Source of the DNA: an uncultured Ellagibacter sp. | GTDB taxonomy: Bacteria; Actinomycetota; Coriobacteriia; Coriobacteriales; Eggerthellaceae | Length of the DNA stretch: 6,271 bases | NCBI GenBank assembly: GCA_934613165.1 | Contig: CAKTSW010000090.1 | Location: forward strand, 1 to 6,271 | Direction of reading: 5' to 3' | Part shown: positions 1 to 5,321 of the stretch, one piece after another | How positions within the stretch are numbered: position 1 is the first letter of the stretch | Layout of the letters: every line of letters begins with the position of its first letter | Translations under genes and position numbers: made by a program | The notes under the pieces: model-generated | What the model was told of the DNA's origin: nothing | Databases searched by the model: none | The model's input: only the letters and a program-made list of their open reading frames with translations

Positions 1-131
1 GATTCAAGGCAACGCGGCAATTCCCCTTCTTGGGAAAGCGGCGTGGGATGGTCGTACGTGGTTACGATGCTCCCGCCTTCGCGACGCTCGCGCGCCGAGA
101 CAAAGGTGGGGATGATGACTACCGGGTTCAT
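1..131 (-). CDS. Probable family 2 glycosyltransferase, N-terminal fragment (runs off left edge)
   Basis: An ATG at 131 opens a minus-strand frame that stays open to the window edge, giving 43 complete residues starting MNPVVIIPTFVSARERREGG and ending near LPRCLE. The opening hydrophobic strand followed by IPTF matches the first beta strand of GT-A fold family 2 glycosyltransferases (usually VIIPTYN), and the later 'LPRCLES'-like segment fits the following helix of that fold. These enzymes transfer a sugar from a nucleotide-sugar donor, often for cell-surface glycans. A purine-rich AAAGGAA lies 4 bases before the ATG, and a perfect TATAAT box lies about 70 bases upstream, which supports a real gene start. 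The catalytic DXD and the rest of the protein lie outside the window, so donor and acceptor cannot be named. The family call rests on a short N-terminus and is inference. It reads in the same direction as the response regulator but probably has its own promoter. Confidence 0.62.
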   Translation of the reverse strand, partial: MNPVVIIPTFVSARERREGGSIVTTYDHPTPLSQEGELPRCLE

Positions 132-164
132 ATGCTTCCTTTATGGTTCGTGTTGTGCCCCGTC

Positions 165-189
165 GGCGCCCGTCTTGGAAGACGGTGCC
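165..189 (-). other. Hairpin in the leader of the glycosyltransferase-like gene
   Basis: The sequence CCGTCT-TCCA-AGACGG (170-185) forms a perfect 6-bp stem with a four-base loop. Four more pairs can form (165-168 with 186-189) if one base is bulged. It lies between the TATAAT box and the ATG at 131, so it would sit near the 5' end of the mRNA. No T-run follows it on either strand, so it does not look like a terminator. A role in mRNA stability or leader regulation is possible but unproven. Confidence 0.45.
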
Positions 190-200
190 CGAACCCAAGC

Positions 201-206
201 ATTATA
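201..206 (-). promoter_or_regulatory. Consensus -10 box (TATAAT) for the left-edge gene
   Basis: The minus strand reads TATAAT exactly, an AT-rich island in GC-rich DNA, about 70 bases before the ATG at 131. No good TTGACA-like -35 is visible 16 to 19 bases upstream; the best candidate hexamers there read AGCAAG or CAGCAA. The call rests on the -10 box and its intergenic position. A start of transcription near 194 would leave a leader of about 60 bases that contains the 165-189 hairpin. Confidence 0.45.
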
Positions 207-230
207 CTGCACCCGTTTCGGCGCTTGCTG

Positions 231-247
231 AAAGGGGCCGCGCCCCT
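231..247 (-). terminator. Possible weak intrinsic terminator after the response regulator
   Basis: On the minus strand AGGGGC-GCG-GCCCCT forms a 6-bp stem with a 3-base loop (233-247), followed by only TTTC. It starts about 19 bases after the regulator stop codon and lies before the TATAAT box of the next gene, which is where a terminator would be expected. The short T-tract makes it weak, so read-through into the next gene is possible. Confidence 0.45.
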
Positions 248-265
248 AAAGCAAAACCGCATACG

Positions 266-955
266 CTACGAAGCGGCGAGCCGGTACCCCACGCCGCGAA
301 CGGTCTCGATCATGCCGGCCTCGTCGCCGAGCTTCTGGCGAAGCGTCAACACGTGCATGTCGACGGTGCGGCTGCCGCCCGCGAAGTCCCAGCCCCACAC
401 ATGCTGCAAAAGCGCGTCGCGGGAAAGCGCCACGCCGGGGTTTTCCATGAAATGCAGAAGCAAGTCGAACTCGCGCGCGGTCAGGGAAAGCGGCTTGCCC
501 GCGCACGACGCCTCGTGGCGCGACTCGGAGATGGAAAGCGGGCCGATGACGATCTCGTCGCCCGCGCCGCGGGCGCGCTCGGCTCCCCATTCGGGCGCGC
601 GACGCAGAAGGGCACGCACGCGGGAAACCATCTCCATCATGCCGTAGGGTTTGGTGAGGTACTCGTCGGCGCCGCCGTCGAGCGCGGTGACGATGTCGAG
701 CTCGGAGGTCTTCGCGGTGACCATGATGACGGGAACGCGCGAAAGACCAGGCGTTTTACGGATTCGCCGCAGGATTTCCAGCCCGTCTGCCCCGGGCAGC
801 ATGATGTCGAGCATCACCACGTCGGGAAGCCGGCGCGCGCAGGCGGCGCGAAACTCGGTGTCGTCGGCCATGCCCTCGGCCTCGATGCCCGCCTGCTTCA
901 GGGCATACAGCGTGAGCTCGCGGATGTTCTCGTCGTCCTCCACGCAGTAAACCAT
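266..955 (-). CDS. OmpR/PhoB-family response regulator
   Basis: This is a 229-residue two-domain transcription factor. The receiver domain (about 1-115) has the acidic pair D7/D8, the phospho-acceptor D50 in DVVMLDIMLPGADG, T80, and K102 in the LTKPY motif. The winged-helix DNA-binding domain (about 130-229) shows SLTAREFDLLLHFMENPG, then RTVDMHVLTLRQKLG and the C-terminal IETVRGVGYRL, all typical of OmpR/PhoB proteins. The ATG at 955 was chosen because the receiver beta-1 strand starts at once (MVYCVEDD) and GGAAGGGG lies 6 bases upstream; the frame extends further upstream, but that part is arginine/proline-rich and unlike a receiver. It follows the pst-phoU operon in the same direction but across a strong terminator, so it is probably transcribed separately. 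The position makes it the best local candidate for a PhoB/PhoP-type phosphate regulator, but this is inferred from context; sequence alone cannot separate it from other OmpR-family regulators. No histidine kinase gene is adjacent. Confidence 0.9.
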   Translation of the reverse strand: MVYCVEDDENIRELTLYALKQAGIEAEGMADDTEFRAACARRLPDVVMLDIMLPGADGLEILRRIRKTPGLSRVPVIMVTAKTSELDIVTALDGGADEYLTKPYGMMEMVSRVRALLRRAPEWGAERARGAGDEIVIGPLSISESRHEASCAGKPLSLTAREFDLLLHFMENPGVALSRDALLQHVWGWDFAGGSRTVDMHVLTLRQKLGDEAGMIETVRGVGYRLAAS

Positions 956-993
956 CGCACGCCCCTTCCGCTCCGCCCAAACCAGTACGTTCG

Positions 994-1002
994 AGCATAA
1001 CA
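994..1002 (-). promoter_or_regulatory. Possible extended -10 promoter of the response regulator
   Basis: The minus strand reads TGTTATGCT: a TATGCT -10 (four of six consensus bases) preceded by an extended TGn element. It lies about 38 bases upstream of the ATG at 955, leaving a short leader that carries the GGAAGGGG ribosome binding site. The -35 position (about 1017-1022) reads CGCACC, unlike consensus, so if this is a promoter it depends on the extended -10 or on an activator. Confidence 0.4.
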
Positions 1003-1017
1003 CAGATGGAGCGCGCG

Positions 1018-1046
1018 GTGCGGGGAGCGCGGGGTCGAGCCCGCAC
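1018..1046. repeat. Inverted repeat upstream of the regulator promoter
   Basis: GTGCGGG (1018-1024) and CCCGCAC (1040-1046) form a perfect 7-base dyad separated by 15 bases. The arm nearest the regulator gene overlaps the expected -35 position of the proposed promoter. It could be an operator, or a chance result in very GC-rich DNA. No T-run follows on either strand, so it is not read as a terminator. Confidence 0.35.
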
Positions 1047-1093
1047 GGGAAGCGCCCGGAGCAAGCCTGCACCCGGGAAACCCGCCTTGCGCG

Positions 1094-1134
1094 CGGAAAC
1101 GCAAACGGGCGCCCCGCGTTGCGCGAGGCGCCCG
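1094..1134 (-). terminator. Intrinsic terminator of the pst-phoU operon
   Basis: On the minus strand a continuous 13-bp stem forms between 1134-1122 and 1118-1106, with a CAA loop and one G-T wobble. It is followed by TTTGCGTTT (1105-1097). It begins 26 bases after the phoU stop codon. The T-rich tail exists only on the minus strand, so it acts in the direction of the operon and isolates the response regulator from pst transcription. Confidence 0.82.
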
Positions 1135-1160
1135 ACCACAGCACTCGAGGAAAGCGGGCC

Positions 1161-1847
1161 TTACGCGCCCACCTCGCCTTCCACGTGCGCTTTCAAATCG
1201 TGCGTGCCGGTGATGCGGAAGACGGTCCACTTCGCGACGCGCTCGGCGTCGTCGCCCATGCGCTCGAAGTACTTCGCCGCCATGAGCAGCTCCGGCAGAT
1301 ACGTCGCGTCGACGTCGCGCGCGCGGATGAGCTCGATGATGCGCGACTCGGCCTTCGCGTACAGCGCGTCGACCTCGTCATCGGAGGCGAACACTTCCTC
1401 TGCCTTGTCGCGGTCGGACTCCTTGAAGCTTTCGAGCGCGAGCTTCACCATGTAGGCGACCTTGCCGGCCGCGCGGGTCACCTCGTCCTCGATGCTCTCC
1501 GCGATGCCGTGGGGAACCTGCAGGGCCAGATCCGCCACGTCGCGCGCTTTCGAATCGATATGCGCCAAGTCGCTCACCAGGCGAAACGACCCCGACACAT
1601 AGCGCAGGTCGTCGGCGACCAGGGGCTGCTGCATGAGCATGATGTCGAGGCACGCCTCCTCGATTTCCGCGCGCAGACGGCGCATCTGTTTCTCGCCGGC
1701 GATAACCTCCTCGGCGGCGGAAGCGTCGCCCTTGGCGAGGGCGAGCCCCGCCTGGGTCACGTCGGCGACGGCTTTTTCCGCCAGGCGGTCCATGGCCTGT
1801 GCCAGCTCGTCGAGTTGTTTCAGGTATTTCGAACGTGCAACCATCAT
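1161..1847 (-). CDS. phoU: PhoU phosphate signalling regulator
   Basis: This 228-residue protein has the two-repeat, all-helical PhoU architecture and the usual family length. PhoU is a cytoplasmic, metal-binding protein that links the Pst transporter to the phosphate two-component system, repressing it when phosphate is plentiful. The second repeat carries an intact metal motif, YFERMGDDAERVAKWTVF (ERMGD at 195-199). The matching site in the first repeat reads DLAHIDS (93-99) instead of the usual DLERIGD, so two likely metal ligands (E and final D) are replaced by A and S. The start is one of two adjacent ATG codons (1847 or 1844). GGAAGG, which lies within the last codons of the upstream pstB, ends 11 bases before the first of them, and only 2 bases separate the genes, so translation is probably coupled. 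It is the last gene of the operon, followed by a strong terminator. Confidence 0.93.
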   Translation of the reverse strand: MMVARSKYLKQLDELAQAMDRLAEKAVADVTQAGLALAKGDASAAEEVIAGEKQMRRLRAEIEEACLDIMLMQQPLVADDLRYVSGSFRLVSDLAHIDSKARDVADLALQVPHGIAESIEDEVTRAAGKVAYMVKLALESFKESDRDKAEEVFASDDEVDALYAKAESRIIELIRARDVDATYLPELLMAAKYFERMGDDAERVAKWTVFRITGTHDLKAHVEGEVGA

Positions 1848-1849
1848 CG

Positions 1850-2677
1850 TCAGCTGAACCTTCCTGTCAGGTAGTCTTGCGTGCGTTTCTGCTTCGGCTG
1901 CGAGAACAGCTCTTTGGTCGGGCCCTCCTCGATGAGCTCGCCCAGGTAGAAGAACGCGGTCTTGTCGGCGACGCGCGTGGCCTGCTGCATGTTGTGCGTG
2001 ACGACGACCACCGTGCGGTCGCGCGCCAGATCGACCATGAGCTCCTCGATGAGCGAGGTGGATATGGGGTCGAGCGCGCTTGTGGGCTCGTCCATCAGAA
2101 GGACCTGCGGCTCGACGGCGAGCGCGCGGGCGATGCACAGGCGCTGCTGCTGGCCGCCCGAAATCCCCAACCCGTTCTGGTCGAGCTTGTCCTTCACCTC
2201 GTCCCATAGCCCCGCGTCGCGCAGGCACTTTTCCACGATCTCGTCGGCTTCCGCGCGCGAGAGCTTCCGCATGCGGCGCACGCCGTAGAGGATGTTGTCG
2301 CGGATGCTCATGGGGAAGGGGTTGGGGTGCTGGAACACCATGCCGACCATGACGCGCAGCTCGTTGGGCTCGGTCGCGAAGATGTCGCGCCCGGCGATTT
2401 CGATCGTGCCCTCGGTGCGCACCGTCGGCACGAAGTCGCACATGCGGTTGAACGTGCGCAGAAGCGTGGACTTGCCGCAGCCCGACGGGCCGATGAACGC
2501 GGTCGCCTTGTTCTTGGGGATGTCGAGCGAGATGTGCTTGAGCGCCTGGAAGTCGCCGTACCACAGGTTGAAGTCGCGGATCGAGATGCACGCGTCGCCG
2601 GGCGCCTTCGAGAGCATGCCCGCCTGGGCGTCGGAAAGCTGGCCTTTCGCCTGCTTGATTGTTTTCGTTGCCGTCAT
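1850..2677 (-). CDS. pstB: Phosphate ABC transporter ATP-binding protein PstB (second copy)
   Basis: This 275-residue ABC ATPase would power phosphate import through PstCA. All motifs are present: Walker [10 protein letters not shown] (63-71), Q-loop Q116, signature ISGGQQQR (172-179), Walker B VLLMDEP (192-198), D-loop SALD, and switch His228 in VVTHNM. The PstB hallmarks [15 protein letters not shown] after Walker A and the C-terminal DYLTGRFS separate it from other ABC ATPases. The ATP core begins near residue 30, so it carries about 25 extra N-terminal residues compared with the upstream copy and with typical PstB (about 250-260). The ATG at 2677 lies 4 bases after the upstream stop and has GGAAGG 13 bases before it, which is a long spacing; an internal ATG at 2617 would give 255 residues but has no better binding site. 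Its last codons (GGA AGG TTC) double as the likely ribosome binding site of phoU. It may form homodimers or heterodimers with the other PstB. Confidence 0.95.
   Translation of the reverse strand: MTATKTIKQAKGQLSDAQAGMLSKAPGDACISIRDFNLWYGDFQALKHISLDIPKNKATAFIGPSGCGKSTLLRTFNRMCDFVPTVRTEGTIEIAGRDIFATEPNELRVMVGMVFQHPNPFPMSIRDNILYGVRRMRKLSRAEADEIVEKCLRDAGLWDEVKDKLDQNGLGISGGQQQRLCIARALAVEPQVLLMDEPTSALDPISTSLIEELMVDLARDRTVVVVTHNMQQATRVADKTAFFYLGELIEEGPTKELFSQPKQKRTQDYLTGRFS
2130..2206. repeat. Near-identical DNA shared by the two pstB genes (copy in the second gene)
   Basis: Bases 2176-2206 are identical to 3011-3041 over 31 bases (encoding [10 protein letters not shown] in both), and 2130-2149 are identical to 2965-2984 over 20 bases (signature region). 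A third block, 2469-2496 against 3313-3340, is identical over 28 bases at Walker A. All blocks keep a nearly constant offset of 835 to 844 bases, as expected of paralogous genes. They are coding repeats rather than a mobile element. Some exact identity reflects protein constraint, but matching synonymous codons also fit recent duplication or gene conversion. Confidence 0.75.
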
Positions 2678-2681
2678 GCGA

Positions 2682-3458
2682 TCAGCCGAACCTTCCCGTG
2701 AGATAGTCTTGCAGGCGCTTATCCTCCGGGGACGAGAACAGCTTCTTCGTGGGGCCCGTTTCCACCATGTCGCCCACGTAGAAGAAGGCCGTGCGGTCGG
2801 ACACGCGCGTCGCCTGCTCCATGTTGTGCGTGACGATGATGGCGCAGATGCCCGACGACGCGATGTCGCGGATGGTTTCCTCCACCGTGAACGTCGAGAT
2901 GGGGTCGAGCGCCGAGCACGGCTCGTCGAACAGCACCACGTCGGGGTGCATGGCGAGCGTGCGCGCGATGCACAGGCGCTGCTGTTGGCCGCCCGACAGC
3001 GCATGCGCGCTCTGGTCGAGCTTGTCCTTCACCTCGTCCCACAAAGCGCCGGCGCGCAGCGCCTCTTCCACGAGCTCGTCGCATTCCTGCTTGGTGCGCA
3101 CGAGGTCGTGGCGGCGCGGGGCGAACAGGATGTTGTCGCGGATGGACTTGCGGAAGGGCGTGGGCTGCTGGAACACCATGCCGATCGATTTGCGCAGCTC
3201 GAACAGGTTCTCCTCGCGCGTGTTGATATTGCGCCCGTGGAAGACGATCTCGCCCGCCACGCGGCACTTGGGGATCTCGCGGTTCATGAGGTTCAGGCAG
3301 CGCAGGAAGGTCGACTTGCCGCAGCCCGACGGGCCGATGAGCGCGGTCACCTCGCCCTCGGCGAACCCGAGCGTCGTCGGGTGGAGCGCCTCGTTCTGGT
3401 CATAGGACACGCTGACGCCATGCGTGTCGAGGACGGTGGGTCGTTTCTCTTCGATCAT
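2682..3458 (-). CDS. pstB: Phosphate ABC transporter ATP-binding protein PstB (first copy)
   Basis: This 258-residue ABC ATPase has the usual PstB length. Motifs in order are Walker [10 protein letters not shown] (42-50), Q-loop Q97 in VFQQPTPF, signature LSGGQQQR (154-161), Walker B VVLFDEP (174-180), D-loop SALD (182-185), and switch His211 in VTHNM. The segment [16 protein letters not shown] after Walker A and the tail DYLTGRFG match the PstB subfamily. The ATG at 3458 was chosen because it overlaps the pstA stop as ATGA and has AAAGGAGG 11 bases upstream; the frame remains open further upstream, but that stretch is an antisense-style shadow inside pstA. It works at the cytoplasmic face of PstCA. 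The P-loop-to-signature region is very similar to the next gene, so the two are paralogs. Specialisation of either copy cannot be read from sequence. Confidence 0.95.
   Translation of the reverse strand: MIEEKRPTVLDTHGVSVSYDQNEALHPTTLGFAEGEVTALIGPSGCGKSTFLRCLNLMNREIPKCRVAGEIVFHGRNINTREENLFELRKSIGMVFQQPTPFRKSIRDNILFAPRRHDLVRTKQECDELVEEALRAGALWDEVKDKLDQSAHALSGGQQQRLCIARTLAMHPDVVLFDEPCSALDPISTFTVEETIRDIASSGICAIIVTHNMEQATRVSDRTAFFYVGDMVETGPTKKLFSSPEDKRLQDYLTGRFG
2965..3041. repeat. Near-identical DNA shared by the two pstB genes (copy in the first gene)
   Basis: This is the partner of 2130-2206. Bases 3011-3041 repeat 2176-2206 exactly (31 bases), and 2965-2984 repeat 2130-2149 exactly (20 bases). 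The intervening DNA has diverged and encodes different residues just before the signature motif (AHAL here, GLGI in the other copy). Confidence 0.75.
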
Positions 3459-4372
3459 TCGCTCGCAAGCCTCCTTTCCAAGAACTTGCCGACGAAGCGG
3501 GCTATCAGGTTGAACGCCAGGATGCACACCATGAGGACGGCGGCCGTGCCGTTCGAGATGGCCTCGAGGTCGGGAACGACGCCTTCGGAGTTGATCTTCC
3601 AGATGTGCACGGCGAGCGTTTCGGCCGGACGGAACACGTTCCACGGGCACGAGGGACTCGTAAGGTCGAAGCAGGTGAAGTCGAGCACGGGCGCGCTTTG
3701 GCCGGCGGTGAAGATGAGCGCCGCCGCCTCGCCGAACACGCGCCCCGCCGACAGCACGATGCCCGTGACGATCGCCGGCATGGCCGCGGGAAGCAGCACG
3801 TGGATGGCAGTTTCCCAGCGCGTGAGGCCCATGGCGAGCGCCGCGTCGCGCTGGGAGCGCGGCACGTCTTCGAGCGCTTGCTGGCAAGTGCGCACAAGGA
3901 TGGGGATGTTGAACATGGTGAGCGCGACGGCGCCCGCGATGACCGAAAAGCCCCAGCCCATGGTGAGCACGAAGAACAAGAAACCGAACAGGCCGACCAC
4001 GATCGACGGCAAAGACGACAGCGTCTCGATGATCGTCTTCGCGACGTTCGTCACCCAGTTTTCCGGCGCGTACTGCGACAGGTAGATCGCAGCCCCGAGC
4101 GACAGCGGCACGCTGATGATGAGCGTGAGCACGAGCAGGTAGAACGAGTTGAAAAGCTCGGGCCCGATGCCGCCGCCGGCCTTGAACTGCTGCGGCTTTC
4201 CCGTGAGGAAACCGATGTCGAAGAGCTTCTGCGCGCCGGAGACCAGGATGTAGATGACGATGGCCGCCAAAACGACGAGCACGAGCGCGACGATCGCCGT
4301 TAGGATTCCCGTGGCCAGCTTGTCCTGCGAGTTGATGCGGCGAACGTGCGCCGCCATGTCGAACTTAGGCAC
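3455..4372 (-). CDS. pstA: Phosphate ABC transporter permease PstA
   Basis: This 305-residue inner-membrane permease subunit of the phosphate importer has a cytoplasmic N-terminus (VPKFDMAAHVRR) and a first membrane segment at about 22-45. Five further hydrophobic segments follow. The EAA coupling loop, RDAALAMGLTRWETAIHVLL, lies at about 175-194 and is where PstB docks. The GTG at 4372 was chosen because AAGGGAGG (4388-4381) lies exactly 8 bases upstream. An earlier in-frame GTG at 4381 overlaps that binding site, and the ATG at 4357 is too far from it. This start overlaps the pstC stop by 8 bases, and the gene ends with an ATGA overlap into the first pstB, so the three genes are probably translationally coupled. 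An extracytoplasmic loop between the last membrane segments contains two cysteines (234 and 242). Confidence 0.93.
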   Translation of the reverse strand: MPKFDMAAHVRRINSQDKLATGILTAIVALVLVVLAAIVIYILVSGAQKLFDIGFLTGKPQQFKAGGGIGPELFNSFYLLVLTLIISVPLSLGAAIYLSQYAPENWVTNVAKTIIETLSSLPSIVVGLFGFLFFVLTMGWGFSVIAGAVALTMFNIPILVRTCQQALEDVPRSQRDAALAMGLTRWETAIHVLLPAAMPAIVTGIVLSAGRVFGEAAALIFTAGQSAPVLDFTCFDLTSPSCPWNVFRPAETLAVHIWKINSEGVVPDLEAISNGTAAVLMVCILAFNLIARFVGKFLERRLASE

Positions 4373-5282
4373 GCTTAGCACCTCCCTTATGTCCGATCAG
4401 GTGGATGACCAGGATGAACACGAGCGACATGAGGAGCAGCAGCAGGGCGAGCGACCACAGAACGTCGTTGTAGACCGTGCCCATGGCCTCGTTGCCCATG
4501 CCCATCGTGAGCACGGAGGTAAGCGTGGAGGCGGGCGTGAACAGGCTCGTCGGCATCTGGATGGCGTTGCCGATGACCATCTGCACCGCAAGCGCCTCGC
4601 CGAACGCGCGCGTCATGCCGAGGATGACCGCGGTCATGAGCGAGGGCGCCGCCGAGCGCAGAACCACGTTCCACACCGTCTGCCAGCGCGTGCACCCCAA
4701 TGCATAGGACCCTTCGCGATATTCGCCCGGCACCGCCGCGAGCGCGTCGATGGAAAGCGAGGTGATGGTGGGAAGGATCATGACGGCGAGCACCACCGCG
4801 CTCGAGAAGATGCCGAAGCCGGTGATGGTCTGCCCCGCGGCGGCGGCCATATCGCGCGTCCACGCCACCACGACCGTAAGGCCGATAAGGCCGTACACGA
4901 CCGACGGGATGCCCACCAAAAGCTCGATGAGCGGCTGGAACACGCGGCGTCCGAACCCCGGCGCCACTTCCACGACGAAGATCGCCGAGCCGATGGCGAT
5001 CGGCAGCGCGAACAGGGTGGACAAAAGCGTCACCGAGAACGAACCGGCGATCATGGGAAGCGCGCCGACCGTCGGCATGCCGTTCGCGTCGTCCTGGTGG
5101 GGATTCCACGTGTCTCCCGTGAGGAAGGCGCCCAAATCGATGCCGTCGACCGCGAACGTCGCGATGCCGCGCTGGGCGACCATGGCGATGAGCGTGACGA
5201 CAAGAAGCGCCACGAGCGCGATGCAGGCACCCGTGGCGCATTTCCCAACCAGTTCGACACGGCTTTTCTGTAAACGAGCCAT
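4365..5282 (-). CDS. pstC: Phosphate ABC transporter permease PstC
   Basis: This 305-residue membrane permease pairs with PstA to form the phosphate channel. Hydrophobic segments lie near 15-36, 78-106, 118-140, 158-175, 212-240 and 274-297, matching the six-helix fold. The conserved PstC block PLIELLVGIPSVVYGLIGL is at 117-135. The EAA coupling loop is at about 189-211 (EGSYALGCTRWQTVWNVVL), where an ATPase subunit binds. A soluble extracytoplasmic stretch (about 42-77) precedes the second segment, as in other PstC proteins, where it contacts PstS. The ATG at 5282 has AGGAG about 12 bases upstream. The gene follows pstS after 39 bases with no convincing terminator, so the two are probably co-transcribed. 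Its 3' end carries the ribosome binding site of pstA. Confidence 0.94.
   Translation of the reverse strand: MARLQKSRVELVGKCATGACIALVALLVVTLIAMVAQRGIATFAVDGIDLGAFLTGDTWNPHQDDANGMPTVGALPMIAGSFSVTLLSTLFALPIAIGSAIFVVEVAPGFGRRVFQPLIELLVGIPSVVYGLIGLTVVVAWTRDMAAAAGQTITGFGIFSSAVVLAVMILPTITSLSIDALAAVPGEYREGSYALGCTRWQTVWNVVLRSAAPSLMTAVILGMTRAFGEALAVQMVIGNAIQMPTSLFTPASTLTSVLTMGMGNEAMGTVYNDVLWSLALLLLLMSLVFILVIHLIGHKGGAKRA
4381..4388 (-). promoter_or_regulatory. Ribosome binding site that decides the pstA start
   Basis: AAGGGAGG on the minus strand, within the last codons of pstC, lies 8 bases before the GTG at 4372. The upstream GTG candidate at 4381 begins on the last base of this site and so could not be used with it. 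Confidence 0.75.
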
Positions 5283-5321
5283 GTTGTTAGAACTCTCCTG
5301 GTTTCAAACGTGCTGGATACG

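Noticed and set aside
4..198. A 64-residue minus-strand frame starting at TTG
   Set aside because: It uses a TTG almost on the TATAAT box with no binding site, and it is out of frame with the much better-supported ATG at 131.
143..1000. A 285-residue plus-strand open frame opposite the response regulator
   Set aside because: The opposite strand encodes a complete receiver and winged-helix protein, and this frame has low-complexity composition with no motif.
956..1144. An N-terminal extension of 63 residues on the response regulator
   Set aside because: The extension is Arg/Pro-rich, spans the operon terminator and the likely promoter, and precedes a standard receiver start with a good ribosome binding site.
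2292..4085. A 597-residue plus-strand open frame opposite pstB and pstA
   Set aside because: It lies antisense to well-supported genes, shows arginine/alanine-rich composition typical of GC-rich shadow frames, and has no recognisable domain.
4254..5273. A 339-residue plus-strand open frame rich in Arg, His, Asp and Glu
   Set aside because: It is the mirror of pstC and the start of pstA; hydrophobic codons read backwards give charged residues. No domain or promoter supports it.
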